From NCBI GenBank assembly GCA_964488355.1, contig CAZAUJ010000008.1:1-64000 (forward strand): a DNA stretch of 64,000 nt, written 5' to 3'. Below are positions 1 through 8,327 of the stretch, in pieces. The notes under the pieces were generated by a model. The model was not told the origin of the DNA. It ran no database searches and worked only from the letters and a program-made list of their open reading frames with translations. The position numbers and the translations under genes were made by a program. Positions within the stretch are counted from its first letter, which is position 1. Every line of letters starts with the position of its first letter. This DNA comes from Thermoanaerobaculum sp964488355 (GTDB lineage Bacteria > Acidobacteriota > Thermoanaerobaculia > Thermoanaerobaculales > Thermoanaerobaculaceae).

Positions 1-52
1 CGAAGGCGGCCGCACCGTCGGCGCCGGCACCGTCACCGAAATCCTGGAGTGA
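1..52 (+). CDS. tuf: Elongation factor Tu, C-terminal end (partial)
   Basis: Only the last 16 codons are in the window; they read EGGRTVGAGTVTEILE and then TGA. This is the typical EF-Tu C-terminus (beta-barrel domain 3). EF-Tu delivers aminoacyl-tRNA to the ribosome as a GTP complex. It lies 4 bases before rpsJ, the usual str-to-S10 junction, so it is probably cotranscribed with the ribosomal genes. The 5' part is cut off by the window edge. Confidence 0.93.
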   Translation, partial: EGGRTVGAGTVTEILE

Positions 53-56
53 GGCC

Positions 57-380
57 ATGGTCAAGGAAAGAATCCGCATTCGCCTGAACGCCTACGATTA
101 TCGCTTGCTGGATCAGTCCACGGCTGAAATCGTGGACACGGCTAAGCGAACCGGGGCGGCGGTTTCGGGTCCCATCCCGCTGCCTACCCAGGTCCAGCGG
201 TTCACCGTGCTGCGCTCCCCGCATGTGGACAAGAAGTCGCGGGAGCAGTTTGAGATCCGCACCCACAAGCGGCTTTTGGACATCTTGGAGCCCACCCAAC
301 AGACGGTGGACGCCCTGATGAAGCTAGAGCTGCCGGCGGGCGTGGATGTGGAAATCAAGGCCTTTGGCGGGAAGAAGTAA
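57..380 (+). CDS. rpsJ: 30S ribosomal protein S10
   Basis: 107 residues, the usual S10 length. It starts IRIRLNAYDYRLLDQS and carries the conserved segment RSPHVDKKSREQFEIRTHKR. S10 sits in the head of the 30S subunit and in many bacteria also partners NusB in antitermination. First gene of the S10 order, 4 bases after tuf and 11 before rplC, which indicates cotranscription with both. Confidence 0.98.
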   Translation: MVKERIRIRLNAYDYRLLDQSTAEIVDTAKRTGAAVSGPIPLPTQVQRFTVLRSPHVDKKSREQFEIRTHKRLLDILEPTQQTVDALMKLELPAGVDVEIKAFGGKK

Positions 381-391
381 AGGGGGACACG

Positions 392-1015
392 ATGGTACGC
401 GGGATCTTGGGCCGCAAGCTGGGTATGACCCAAATCTTTGATGATAACGGCGAGTTGGTGCCGGTTACCGTTGTGCAGGCTGGGCCTTGCGTGGTGGTGC
501 AGGTCAAAACGGAGGCCAAGGACGGCCACACGGCGGCTCAGATTGGCTTGGTGGAAGGCAAGCCGCCACGGCGGGTACCGAAGCCTTTGCGGGGTCACTT
601 TGCCAAAGCGCAGGTGCCCCCCACTCGGGTGCTTCGGGAAGTGCCCTTGGCCCCGGATGCTCAGGTGACGCCGGGGGCTACCGTGTTGTGCGACATCTTT
701 TCGCCTGGCGACGTGGTGCGAGTGGAGGGCACGTCAAAGGGCAAAGGTTTCCAGGGGGCGGTGCGTCGCCACCATTTCCGCGGTGGCGCTGCCTCCCACG
801 GATCCATGTTTCACCGGGCACCCGGCTCCATCGGGCCGTCGGCGTTCCCTTCGCGCGTGTTTCCTGGCAGCCGTATGGCGGGGCGCATGGGTGGCGACAA
901 GGTGACTCTTAAGCGCGTGAAGGTGCTGAAGGTGGATGTGGAGAACAACTTGCTTTTCCTCAAGGGGGCCGTGCCTGGTGGTCGTAAGGCCCTGGTGCGC
1001 CTGGTTAAGGCTTAG
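392..1015 (+). CDS. rplC: 50S ribosomal protein L3
   Basis: 207 residues. It opens MVRGILGRKLGMTQIF, diagnostic for L3, and contains the long loop motif GTSKGKGFQGAVRRHHFRGG that reaches toward the peptidyl-transferase centre. The C-terminal basic part (FPGSRMAGRMGGDKVTLKR) is intact. L3 is an early 23S rRNA assembly protein. It has an AGGGGG-type ribosome-binding site and is followed 13 bases later by rplD. Confidence 0.98.
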   Translation: MVRGILGRKLGMTQIFDDNGELVPVTVVQAGPCVVVQVKTEAKDGHTAAQIGLVEGKPPRRVPKPLRGHFAKAQVPPTRVLREVPLAPDAQVTPGATVLCDIFSPGDVVRVEGTSKGKGFQGAVRRHHFRGGAASHGSMFHRAPGSIGPSAFPSRVFPGSRMAGRMGGDKVTLKRVKVLKVDVENNLLFLKGAVPGGRKALVRLVKA

Positions 1016-1028
1016 GGAGTGGAAGCCT

Positions 1029-1655
1029 ATGAAACTGCCCGTTCGTAACTGGGAAAACGAGGTGGTCGGCGAGGTGGAGGTCCCGGACGAGGTCTTCACC
1101 TATCCTGCCAGGCCGCATTTGGTATGGGAAGTGGTGAAGGCGTACTTGGCTGGTTTGCGGCGCGGGACCCACGCCACCAAGACGCGGGGGATGGTGTCCG
1201 GCGGCGGCAAGAAGCCTTGGCGCCAAAAGGGCACGGGTCGCGCACGACATGGGTCCATCCGCTCGCCGCTCTGGCGCCATGGGGGCACCGTGTTCGGCCC
1301 ACAGCCTCGCTATTACGCGCTCAAGGTCAACGTCAAGGCGAAGAAAAACGCGATGAGGTCGGTCCTCTCCGAAAGGCTTTCCCAAGGCAGGATCCACGTG
1401 CTGGCCGACTTGCAGCTTCCTACGCCGAAGACCAAGGAGATGCTGGCGCGTTTGCAGAAACTAGGGCTGTCGGGTTCGAAGGTGTTGTTTGTGGACAGCT
1501 ACGACAACCTGAACTTGCTCTTGGCTAGCCGTAACCGGCCGGAACTGGCAACCGAAGACGCCGGCCATCTCCACGTGTTCGATGTGCTGAACGTGGACCA
1601 CGTGGTGTTCTCGGAAAGGGCCTTGTGTTCGCTGGCGGAGGTGCTGGTCCAATGA
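1029..1655 (+). CDS. rplD: 50S ribosomal protein L4
   Basis: 208 residues from the ATG at 1029 (MKLPVRNWENEVVGEVEVP). An in-frame start further upstream would run into rplC and is not used. The exit-tunnel loop is recognisable as MVSGGGKKPWRQKGTGRAR. In enterobacteria L4 also represses its own S10 operon; whether that happens here cannot be seen. The stop overlaps the rplW start in an ATGA, which implies translational coupling. Confidence 0.97.
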   Translation: MKLPVRNWENEVVGEVEVPDEVFTYPARPHLVWEVVKAYLAGLRRGTHATKTRGMVSGGGKKPWRQKGTGRARHGSIRSPLWRHGGTVFGPQPRYYALKVNVKAKKNAMRSVLSERLSQGRIHVLADLQLPTPKTKEMLARLQKLGLSGSKVLFVDSYDNLNLLLASRNRPELATEDAGHLHVFDVLNVDHVVFSERALCSLAEVLVQ

Positions 1656-1945
1656 AAGACCCGCGTGAAATCATCATTCGCCCGTTAATCACGGAGAAAA
1701 GCTCCGAGCTCCAGGAGACCGCCAACATCCTGTGCTTTCAGGTGGCGCCGAAGGCCAACAAGATTGAGATTCGCCAGGCAGTGGAAAAGCTCTTCGGCGT
1801 TAAGGTGGCATCCGTACAGGTGGTCAACATGCACGGCAAGCTGCGTCGCTTTGGCCGCTTTTCCGGCTACCGGCCCGACTGGCGCAAGGCGTATGTGCGG
1901 CTAGCTCCCGGGCAGAAGGCCCCGGAGTTTTTCGAGAAGGTATGA
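1652..1945 (+). CDS. rplW: 50S ribosomal protein L23
   Basis: 97 residues beginning MKDPREIIIRPLITEKS, the classic L23 opening. L23 lies at the nascent-chain tunnel exit and docks trigger factor and SRP. The start was chosen at the ATG overlapping the rplD stop, because an earlier in-frame ATG only adds residues translated from inside rplD. 12 bases separate it from rplB. Confidence 0.97.
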   Translation: MKDPREIIIRPLITEKSSELQETANILCFQVAPKANKIEIRQAVEKLFGVKVASVQVVNMHGKLRRFGRFSGYRPDWRKAYVRLAPGQKAPEFFEKV

Positions 1946-1957
1946 GGGGGGTGACCT

Positions 1958-2779
1958 ATGCCGCTGCGTAGCTTCAAGCCCACGTCACCAGGTATCCGCT
2001 TCAAGACGGTGCTGGACCTTTCCGACATCACCAAGGGTGAGCCTGAAAAGCGCTTGGTTGTCGGCATTACCCGCTCCGGAGGCCGCAACAACGAGGGTCA
2101 CGAAACGGTTCGCTTTCGCGGCGCAGGCCACAAGCGTCTTTACCGTATTATCGACTTCAAACGTGATAAGCGGAACGTTCCCGCCAAGGTGGCGGCTATC
2201 GAATACGACCCTAACCGCTCGGCGCGCATAGCCCTGTTGCACTACGCTGACGGCGAAAAGCGCTACATCTTGGCTCCTTTGGGCTTGTCGGTAGGCGATA
2301 CGGTCATTGCTGCTGAAAAGGCTGAAATTGTGCCGGGCAATGCCTTGCCCTTGAGCAACATTCCTGTAGGTGCGTTGGTGCACAACGTGGAGCTCAAGCC
2401 GGGACATGGTGGGCAGTTGGCTCGCGCCGCCGGTGCCGGCGCTCAGGTCATGGCCAAAGAAGGCAAGTACGTGACCCTGCGGTTGCCCTCTGGGGAGATG
2501 AGGCTGGTTCTGGCCAGCTGCTGGGCCACGGTGGGGCAGGTGGGTAACTTGGACCACGCCAACGTCTCCATCGGTAAGGCTGGCCGGAGCCGATGGCTAG
2601 GACGGCGCCCGCACGTGCGGGGCACAGCCATGAACCCGGTGGATCACCCCCACGGCGGTGGCGAGGGGCGCACCAAGGGCGGCCGTCACCCAGTTTCCCC
2701 TTGGGGGCAACCGACCAAGGGCTACAAGACCCGGCGCAACAAGCGCACGGACCGCTTCGTTGTCAAGCGGCGGAAGTAG
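1958..2779 (+). CDS. rplB: 50S ribosomal protein L2
   Basis: 273 residues, the normal L2 length. The essential C-terminal segment NPVDHPHGGGEGRTKGGRHP is intact, with the histidine near the peptidyl-transferase centre. L2 is a universal 23S-binding protein needed for subunit association. A GGGGGTGA ribosome-binding site precedes the ATG. It is followed by rpsS 10 bases later. Confidence 0.98.
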   Translation: MPLRSFKPTSPGIRFKTVLDLSDITKGEPEKRLVVGITRSGGRNNEGHETVRFRGAGHKRLYRIIDFKRDKRNVPAKVAAIEYDPNRSARIALLHYADGEKRYILAPLGLSVGDTVIAAEKAEIVPGNALPLSNIPVGALVHNVELKPGHGGQLARAAGAGAQVMAKEGKYVTLRLPSGEMRLVLASCWATVGQVGNLDHANVSIGKAGRSRWLGRRPHVRGTAMNPVDHPHGGGEGRTKGGRHPVSPWGQPTKGYKTRRNKRTDRFVVKRRK

Positions 2780-2789
2780 GAGGCTACCC

Positions 2790-3074
2790 ATGGCGCGTTC
2801 GCTGAAAAAAGGACCCTTTGTGGACGACCACCTGCTGAAGAAAGTGCTCAAGCTCAATGAGACCCGCCAGCGACAGGTGATCAAGACCTACTCTCGACGC
2901 TCCACCATCGTTCCGGAAATGGTAGGGCACACCATTGCTGTGCACAACGGGCAAAAGTTCATCCCGGTTTTCATTACCGAGAACATGGTGGGCCACAAGC
3001 TCGGAGAGTTTGCCCTCACTCGCACCTTCCGCGGCCACGCGGGAACCGACAAGGAAAAGGGCGCGGCTCACTGA
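2790..3074 (+). CDS. rpsS: 30S ribosomal protein S19
   Basis: 94 residues from ATG 2790 (MARSLKKGPFVDDHLLKKV), with a GGAGG site just upstream. S19 pairs with S13 in the 30S head. The motif GHKLGEFALTRTFRGHAG is typical. A longer upstream extension of the frame lies within rplB and is not used. It is followed by rplV after 11 bases. Confidence 0.97.
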   Translation: MARSLKKGPFVDDHLLKKVLKLNETRQRQVIKTYSRRSTIVPEMVGHTIAVHNGQKFIPVFITENMVGHKLGEFALTRTFRGHAGTDKEKGAAH

Positions 3075-3085
3075 AGGAGGGCGTT

Positions 3086-3427
3086 ATGGAAGCGAGAGCG
3101 CAACTGCGATACTACCGCGGGTCGGCACAAAAGGTGAGGCTGGTGGCCGACCTGATTCGCGGCCAGCAGGTGACCAAGGCCTTGGCAATGCTGCAGCTGT
3201 CCAACAAGCGCTGTGCCAAGGATTTGGAGAAGCTCCTGCGTTCGGCCTTGGCCAACCTGGAGCAGAAGAGCCCGGGGACCGATTCGGGGCGGCTCGTGAT
3301 TACGCGCCTGCAGGTAAATCAGGGCCCTGCGTGGAAGCGTTTCCGTGCTGGTTCCATGGGACGAGCGTTTCCCCGGCTCCGGCGTACGTGTCACATTTTT
3401 CTGGAAGTAGGGGAAAGGGAAAAGTAG
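3086..3427 (+). CDS. rplV: 50S ribosomal protein L22
   Basis: 113 residues with the L22 hallmarks AQLRYYRGSAQKVRLVADLI near the N-terminus and LVITRLQVNQGPAWKRF in the tunnel-lining hairpin. The hairpin tip narrows the exit tunnel and is a known macrolide-resistance site in other bacteria. It has a GGAGG ribosome-binding site and is separated from rpsC by 9 bases. Confidence 0.96.
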   Translation: MEARAQLRYYRGSAQKVRLVADLIRGQQVTKALAMLQLSNKRCAKDLEKLLRSALANLEQKSPGTDSGRLVITRLQVNQGPAWKRFRAGSMGRAFPRLRRTCHIFLEVGEREK

Positions 3428-3436
3428 GAGGTCACG

Positions 3437-4084
3437 GTGGGCCAGAAGACACACCCTTACGGTTTTCGCTTGGGTTACAACCGCACTTGGCGTTCCCGTT
3501 GGTTTGCGGAAAAGGACTACGCCAAACTGCTGCACGAGGACTTGCGCCTGCGCAAGGAGCTTAAGGCGCGGCTCGCCCACGCAGGCGTAGCTGAGGTGGA
3601 TATCGAGCGGACCGCCAACCGCATTCGGGTCACCATCATGGCCGCCCGCCCTGGCATTATCATCGGGCGCAAGGGTGCCGAGGTGGATAAGCTGGGGGAG
3701 GAGCTGCGAAAGCGCTACGGGCAGGACATTCACATCAACATCCAGGAGATCCAGCGGCCGGAAATCGAGGCCCAGCTCATTGCCGAATCGGTGGCCCAGC
3801 AGCTGGTACGCCGCGTGACCTTCCGGCGTGCGATGCGGCGCGCCATGGAAAACGCCTTGCGTTTCGGCGCTCAAGGTGTCAGAATTCGCTGCTCCGGGCG
3901 TCTGAACGGCGCCGAAATTGCCCGTTCCGAATGGTACCAGGAGGGGCGGCTACCTCTGCAAACCCTCAAGGCGGCGATTGACTATGGGTTCGCAGAGGCG
4001 TTCACCACGTACGGTGCGATTGGCGTAAAGGTTTGGGTTTACAAGGGTGAGTTGCACCGTTCCCGGGCGTTCCGCCGGGTCTGA
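3437..4084 (+). CDS. rpsC: 30S ribosomal protein S3
   Basis: 215 residues from a GTG start with AGGAGG upstream (MGQKTHPYGFRLGYNRTWRS). The KH domain contains IIIGRKGAEVDKL, and the C-terminal domain ends at GVKVWVYKGELH. S3 lines the mRNA entry channel of the 30S subunit. The GTG start is supported because MGQK is the family's usual N-terminus. Confidence 0.98.
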   Translation: MGQKTHPYGFRLGYNRTWRSRWFAEKDYAKLLHEDLRLRKELKARLAHAGVAEVDIERTANRIRVTIMAARPGIIIGRKGAEVDKLGEELRKRYGQDIHINIQEIQRPEIEAQLIAESVAQQLVRRVTFRRAMRRAMENALRFGAQGVRIRCSGRLNGAEIARSEWYQEGRLPLQTLKAAIDYGFAEAFTTYGAIGVKVWVYKGELHRSRAFRRV

Positions 4085-4106
4085 GACCAGGAGCTGAGGT
4101 GCTGCC

Positions 4107-4523
4107 ATGTTGATGCCGAAGAAGGTCAAGTTTAGAAAACAGCAGCGGGGCCGGCGGCGGGGGATTGCCACCGGTGGTGATACCGTGGCCTTCGGTGACT
4201 ACGGTCTGCAGGCCTTGGAGCCAGGGTGGATCACCGCCAGGCAAATTGAGGCGGCCCGTATTGCCATGACGCGCTACGTAAAGCGCGGCGGCAAGATTTG
4301 GATCCGCATCTTTCCCGACAAGCCGGTCACCAAGAAGCCCTTGGAAACCCGTATGGGTAAGGGTAAGGGGGCGCCGGAAGAATGGGTGGCCGTGGTCAAG
4401 CCGGCGCGCATTCTTTACGAGATGGAAGGTGTGAGTGAAGAAGTAGCGCGCGAAGCTATGCGCTTGGCGGCGCACAAGCTGCCAATTAAGACTCGGTTTG
4501 TGGTAAGGGGGCAGGTGCGATGA
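4107..4523 (+). CDS. rplP: 50S ribosomal protein L16
   Basis: 138 residues. It starts MLMPKKVKFRKQQRGRRRG and contains RIFPDKPVTKKPLETRMGKG, the loop near the A-site tRNA elbow. L16 is a late-assembly protein needed for peptidyl-transferase maturation. The stop overlaps the rpmC ATG by four bases (ATGA), the usual coupling of this gene pair. Confidence 0.98.
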   Translation: MLMPKKVKFRKQQRGRRRGIATGGDTVAFGDYGLQALEPGWITARQIEAARIAMTRYVKRGGKIWIRIFPDKPVTKKPLETRMGKGKGAPEEWVAVVKPARILYEMEGVSEEVAREAMRLAAHKLPIKTRFVVRGQVR

Positions 4524-4717
4524 AAGCCAAGCAGTTGCGGGATCAGTCCATTGAGGAACTGCGCCGCACGGAGGCGGAGCTTTCTGAACAGCTCTTCAAG
4601 CTACGCTTTCAGAAGGCTACGGGGCAAATGGAGAACCCCGGAAAAATTCGTCAGGTTCGCAGGGATCTCGCCCGGGTGAAAACGATCCTGGCTGAGCGCT
4701 TGCGGGAAGTGGAGTAG
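4520..4717 (+). CDS. rpmC: 50S ribosomal protein L29
   Basis: 65 residues, predicted to be almost entirely alpha-helical (MKAKQLRDQSIEELRRTEAE, then the conserved LFKLRFQKATGQMENPGKIR). L29 is a two-helix protein beside L23 at the tunnel exit. Coupled to rplP by a 4-base overlap and 3 bases ahead of rpsQ. Confidence 0.96.
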   Translation: MKAKQLRDQSIEELRRTEAELSEQLFKLRFQKATGQMENPGKIRQVRRDLARVKTILAERLREVE

Positions 4718-4720
4718 CTT

Positions 4721-4981
4721 ATGAGCCGTGGACCGTCTCGGAAGACAGTGAAGGTTGGAACGGTGGTTTCCCTGGCTGGGGCCAAAAGCGTGGTGGTCCA
4801 GGTGGAAAGCATGGTTATGCACCCGCTGTACCACCGGTTCGTCAAGCGGTCGCGCAAGTTCATGGCCCACGATGAGGCAAACCAGTGCCAGCTGGGCGAC
4901 AAGGTGCAAATTGTGGAGTGCCGACCTTTGTCCCGGCGCAAGCGCTTCCGCGTGACCCAAGTGCTCGAACGGGCCAAGTGA
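4721..4981 (+). CDS. rpsQ: 30S ribosomal protein S17
   Basis: 86 residues with the OB-fold signatures KTVKVGTVVS and DKVQIVECRPLSRRKRFRV. S17 binds 16S helices 7 and 11 early in assembly. The start ATG (MSRGPSRKTVKVG) follows the rpmC stop by 3 bases; the ribosome-binding site lies inside the end of rpmC. Confidence 0.96.
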   Translation: MSRGPSRKTVKVGTVVSLAGAKSVVVQVESMVMHPLYHRFVKRSRKFMAHDEANQCQLGDKVQIVECRPLSRRKRFRVTQVLERAK

Positions 4982-4991
4982 GGGGGCTGCC

Positions 4992-5363
4992 ATGATTCAG
5001 ATGCGCACTATGCTGGTTGTGGCCGACAATTCCGGGGCTAAGAAGCTGATGGCCATCCGGCAATTGGGCGGTTCTTCGGTAGGTCGCTATGCGGGTTTGG
5101 GCGACATCGTCGTGTGCTCGGTTAAGGAAGCGGTCCCCGATTCGGATATTAAGAAGGGATCGGTAGTCAAGGCCGTCATCGTGCGCATGCGGCGCACCCA
5201 TCGGCGCAAGGACGGCTCCTACATCCGCTTCGACGACAACGCTGCAGTGCTCATCAACAACCAAAGGGAGCCCATTGGCACGCGCGTTTTCGGACCTGTG
5301 GCGCGAGAGCTGCGTGAGCGGCGGTTCATGAAGATCGTGTCTCTGGCCCCAGAGGTTCTCTAG
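4992..5363 (+). CDS. rplN: 50S ribosomal protein L14
   Basis: 123 residues, standard length. It opens MIQMRTMLVVADNSGAKKLM and contains the conserved block RRKDGSYIRFDDNAAVLIN. L14 forms intersubunit bridge B8 and is the RsfS silencing-factor target in other bacteria. First gene of the classical spc order, here continuous with the S10 genes. Confidence 0.98.
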   Translation: MIQMRTMLVVADNSGAKKLMAIRQLGGSSVGRYAGLGDIVVCSVKEAVPDSDIKKGSVVKAVIVRMRRTHRRKDGSYIRFDDNAAVLINNQREPIGTRVFGPVARELRERRFMKIVSLAPEVL

Positions 5364-5372
5364 GAGGCAGCG

Positions 5373-5699
5373 ATGGCTGGTTTCAAGATCAAAAAAGGGG
5401 ACCAGGTGCTGGTGATTGCCGGTAAGGACCGGGGCAAGCGGGGCAAGGTGCTGCGTGTTGACCGCAAGCGGGCGCGGGTGGTGGTGGAGCGGGTCAACAT
5501 GATCAAAAGGCACACGCGCCCCAACCCCCGGGCCGGAATCCAGGGCGGTATCGTGGAGCGGGAGGCCCCCATCCACATCTCCAACGTCATGATCATTTCC
5601 CCCGACTCGGGGAAGCCAACCCGGGTGGGTATCAAGGCGCTCGAGGACGGCCGCCGCGTGCGGTACGCCAAGGTTGATGGCGCGATTCTCGACCAATAA
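5373..5699 (+). CDS. rplX: 50S ribosomal protein L24
   Basis: 108 residues with the KOW motif KKGDQVLVIAGKDRGKRGKV at residues 7-26. L24 starts 50S assembly by binding the 5' end of 23S rRNA. An AGGAGG site precedes the ATG. 12 bases separate it from rplE. Confidence 0.97.
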   Translation: MAGFKIKKGDQVLVIAGKDRGKRGKVLRVDRKRARVVVERVNMIKRHTRPNPRAGIQGGIVEREAPIHISNVMIISPDSGKPTRVGIKALEDGRRVRYAKVDGAILDQ

Positions 5700-5711
5700 A
5701 GGGAGGGTACG

Positions 5712-6254
5712 GTGGCGCGCTTAAAGGAAAAGTACGAGAAAGAGGTGGTTCCGAAGCTGATAGCGGAGTTCGGCATCGCCAACCCCATGGCTGTGCCGAA
5801 GATCGTGAAGGTGGTGTGCAATATCGGCATCGGCGAGGCGGCTCGTCAGCCGAAGCTGATGGAGCAGGCGATGGAAGAACTGGCCGCCATCACCGGACAG
5901 AAACCGGTGGTGCGCAAGGCCCGCAAGTCCATTGCCCAGTTCAAGCTGCGCGTCGGCATGCAGGTGGGCTGCATGGTGACCCTACGGCGGGAGCGCATGT
6001 ACGAGTTTCTTGACCGGCTTCTGAACATAGCTCTTCCGCGCGTGCGCGACTTCCGCGGCCTTTCGCCTAAGGGTTTTGATGGCCGCGGCAACTACACTGT
6101 GGGCATCAAAGACCACGTGATCTTTCCCGAGGTGGACTACACCAAGGTGGAGCGGCCCAAAGGCATGAACGTGACGGTGGTGACCTCAGCTCCCACCGAT
6201 GACCAGGCCCGGTTCTTGCTCGCAGAACTGGGCTTCCCCTTCGCTAAGAGCTAG
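5712..6254 (+). CDS. rplE: 50S ribosomal protein L5
   Basis: 180 residues from a GTG start behind GGGAGG (MARLKEKYEKEVVPKLIAEF). It contains TGQKPVVRKARKSIAQFKLR and the C-terminal GMNVTVVTSAPTDDQARFLL. L5 binds 5S rRNA and contacts P-site tRNA. It is followed 10 bases later by rpsN. Confidence 0.98.
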   Translation: MARLKEKYEKEVVPKLIAEFGIANPMAVPKIVKVVCNIGIGEAARQPKLMEQAMEELAAITGQKPVVRKARKSIAQFKLRVGMQVGCMVTLRRERMYEFLDRLLNIALPRVRDFRGLSPKGFDGRGNYTVGIKDHVIFPEVDYTKVERPKGMNVTVVTSAPTDDQARFLLAELGFPFAKS

Positions 6255-6264
6255 GAGGTTGGAC

Positions 6265-6450
6265 GTGGCACGCACCTGCTTTTTTGCCAAGGCAGCCAAG
6301 AAACCCAAATTTGCCGTGCGCTACCGCAACCGCTGCAAGCTATGCGGCCGGCCGCGCGGGTATATGCGCAAGTTCCAGCTTTGCCGCGTTTGTTTCCGCA
6401 AACTCGCCCTGGAAGGGTACCTTCCTGGGGTCATCAAGGCGAGCTGGTAG
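6265..6450 (+). CDS. rpsN: 30S ribosomal protein S14, zinc-binding type Z
   Basis: 61 residues from a GTG start with an AGGAGG site (MARTCFFAKAAKKPKFAVRY). The short length and the four cysteines C24, C27, C40 and C43 in CKLCGRPRGYMRKFQLCRVC mark the zinc-binding S14 type rather than the roughly 100-residue zinc-free type. S14 is a late-binding 30S head protein. Longer in-frame starts lie inside rplE and are rejected. Confidence 0.96.
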   Translation: MARTCFFAKAAKKPKFAVRYRNRCKLCGRPRGYMRKFQLCRVCFRKLALEGYLPGVIKASW

Positions 6451-6460
6451 GAGGGTGGCC

Positions 6461-6859
6461 ATGACCATGACCGACCCGATTGCTGACTTTCTCACCCGCA
6501 TCCGCAACGCCGTGATGGCGGGGAAGGATCGGGTAGACGTGCCGGCTTCGCGGCTCAAGTTGGAGCTTTCGCGCATCCTTAAAGAGGAGGGCTTTGTTCG
6601 CACGTTTAAGCTGCTGGAGGAGGGTCCGCAGGGCATCGTTCGTCTTTACCTGCGCTACTCCCCTGAAGGCGAGCCGGCTATTCACGGCATCGAGCGCGTT
6701 TCCCGCCCAGGCCGGCGGGTGTACAAGGGGGTGGATGAACTACCGCTGGTGCGCCGCGGCATTGGTGTGGCCGTGGTATCCACCTCTCGTGGGCTCATGA
6801 CCGACGCCCGGGCGCGGGAGCTGCGCCTCGGAGGCGAGGTCGTGTGCAAGGTTTGGTAG
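6461..6859 (+). CDS. rpsH: 30S ribosomal protein S8
   Basis: 132 residues (MTMTDPIADFLTRIRNAVMA), with C-terminal STSRGLMTDARARELRLGGE as in other S8 proteins. S8 binds the central domain of 16S rRNA; in E. coli it also regulates the spc operon. ATG 6461 has GGAGG 8 bases upstream; ATG 6467 two codons later is a possible alternative start. Confidence 0.97.
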   Translation: MTMTDPIADFLTRIRNAVMAGKDRVDVPASRLKLELSRILKEEGFVRTFKLLEEGPQGIVRLYLRYSPEGEPAIHGIERVSRPGRRVYKGVDELPLVRRGIGVAVVSTSRGLMTDARARELRLGGEVVCKVW

Positions 6860-6868
6860 GGGGTGGCT

Positions 6869-7411
6869 ATGTCGCGGGTAGGCAAAAAACCCATTGACAT
6901 CCCCAAGGGCGTGGAAGTCCACGTAGGCAACGGGGTGGTGCAGGTAAAGGGCCCTAAGGGAAGCCTGTTGCGGCCGGTGCCTGAAGGCATTCAGGTGGCC
7001 ATAGAGGGTTCGCGGGTGTTGGTGACCCGCACGTCCGACGAACAGCAGGTGAGGGCCCTCCATGGCAGCACCCGCGCCTTGTTGGCCAACGCCCTGACTG
7101 GGGTGTCCGTGGGCTTCAAGAAGGAGCTGGATATTGTGGGCGTGGGCTACAAGGCGGAACTCAAGGGCCCGCGGGAAATCGTGTTCTCCCTGGGTTATTC
7201 GCACCCAGTGGTTTTTCCTTTGCCCGAGGGCATCCAGGCTAGTTACGACGCTAAGGCTAACCGACTCACGCTCGAAGGCTTTGACAAGCAGCTGGTGGGC
7301 CAGGTGGCAGCACGCATTCGCATGCTGCGGCCACCCGACCCATACAAGGGCAAGGGCATTAAGTATGCCGATGAGGTATTGAAGCTGAAAGCTGGAAAGG
7401 CGGGGGCGTAA
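6869..7411 (+). CDS. rplF: 50S ribosomal protein L6
   Basis: 180 residues from ATG 6869 (MSRVGKKPIDIPKGVEVHVG). An in-frame GTG two codons earlier overlaps the AGGGGGTGG ribosome-binding site, so the ATG is preferred. The C-terminal domain carries LRPPDPYKGKGIKYADEVLK. L6 lies next to the GTPase centre of the 50S subunit. It is followed by rplR after 4 bases. Confidence 0.97.
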   Translation: MSRVGKKPIDIPKGVEVHVGNGVVQVKGPKGSLLRPVPEGIQVAIEGSRVLVTRTSDEQQVRALHGSTRALLANALTGVSVGFKKELDIVGVGYKAELKGPREIVFSLGYSHPVVFPLPEGIQASYDAKANRLTLEGFDKQLVGQVAARIRMLRPPDPYKGKGIKYADEVLKLKAGKAGA

Positions 7412-7415
7412 AGCT

Positions 7416-7784
7416 ATGGCTCGCTACGAGGATCGGAAATCGAGGAGGCGCCGGATCCACTGGCGGATCCGCAAGATCGTGTCGGGGACGGTGGAGCGCC
7501 CGCGGTTGGTGGTGTACCGCTCCCTCAACCACGTGTACGCCCAGGCGGTGGACGACGTGGCGGGCAGGACCTTGGCTGCGGCGTCCACCCTGGAAAAGGT
7601 CTTGCGCGAGGGCCTTAAGCACTGTGGCAACACGCGGGCAGCACGGGTAGTGGGCAAGGCCATTGCCGAAAGGCTCAAGGAAAAGGGGATTACCACGGTG
7701 GTATTTGACCGGGCGGGGTTCCGCTATTCCGGGGTATTAAAGGAGCTGGCGGATGCGGCTCGCGAAGCAGGTTTGAGGTTTTAG
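7416..7784 (+). CDS. rplR: 50S ribosomal protein L18
   Basis: 122 residues. It has the basic N-terminus RKSRRRRIHWRIRKIVSGT and the core ERPRLVVYRSLNHVYAQAVD and VVFDRAGFRYSGVLKELADA. L18 forms the central protuberance with 5S rRNA and L5. It is separated from rpsE by 9 bases. Confidence 0.97.
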   Translation: MARYEDRKSRRRRIHWRIRKIVSGTVERPRLVVYRSLNHVYAQAVDDVAGRTLAAASTLEKVLREGLKHCGNTRAARVVGKAIAERLKEKGITTVVFDRAGFRYSGVLKELADAAREAGLRF

Positions 7785-7793
7785 GGGCGCGCC

Positions 7794-8327
7794 ATGGAAG
7801 ATCGCGAATTCCAACTCATTGACCGGGTGGTGCACGTGAATCGGGTAACAAAGGTCGTCAAGGGGGGTAAGAACCTCTCCTTCTCGGCCCTCGTGGTTGT
7901 GGGCGATGGCAATGGCCGTGTGGGTTTCGGCACCGGCAAGGCACGCGAGGTGCCGCAAGCCATCAAAAAGGCTACCGAGCAGGCCAAGAGGGCAATGATT
8001 GAGGTGCCCCGCGAAGGCACCACCATCCCCCACGAGGTCATTGGCCATTTTGGCGCGGGTCGGGTGGTCCTGCGCCCGGCCTCCCCTGGAACGGGCGTAA
8101 TTGCCGGGGGGACGGTGCGGGCCATCATGGAAGCGGCAGGTATCGGGGATATCCTCACCAAGTCGCTGCGCTCCACCAACCCGTACAACCTGGTGCGTGC
8201 CACCTTTGCTGCCCTTGAGCAGCTCACGCCAAGGGACAAGGCCTTGGCTTTGCGCCGCTCCCAGGAGGGAACGGAAGTGGTGGAAAAGGAGCCGCCCGAG
8301 GGTCCCATTCCGGAGGTTGAGGTATGA
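7794..8327 (+). CDS. rpsE: 30S ribosomal protein S5
   Basis: 177 residues. The N-terminal double-stranded-RNA-binding-like domain has RVTKVVKGGKNLSFSALVVV and GDGNGRVGFGTGKA; the C-terminal domain has LRPASPGTGVIAGG. S5 contributes to decoding accuracy and mRNA helicase activity at the entry site. The last four bases overlap rpmD (ATGA), indicating coupling. Confidence 0.97.
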   Translation: MEDREFQLIDRVVHVNRVTKVVKGGKNLSFSALVVVGDGNGRVGFGTGKAREVPQAIKKATEQAKRAMIEVPREGTTIPHEVIGHFGAGRVVLRPASPGTGVIAGGTVRAIMEAAGIGDILTKSLRSTNPYNLVRATFAALEQLTPRDKALALRRSQEGTEVVEKEPPEGPIPEVEV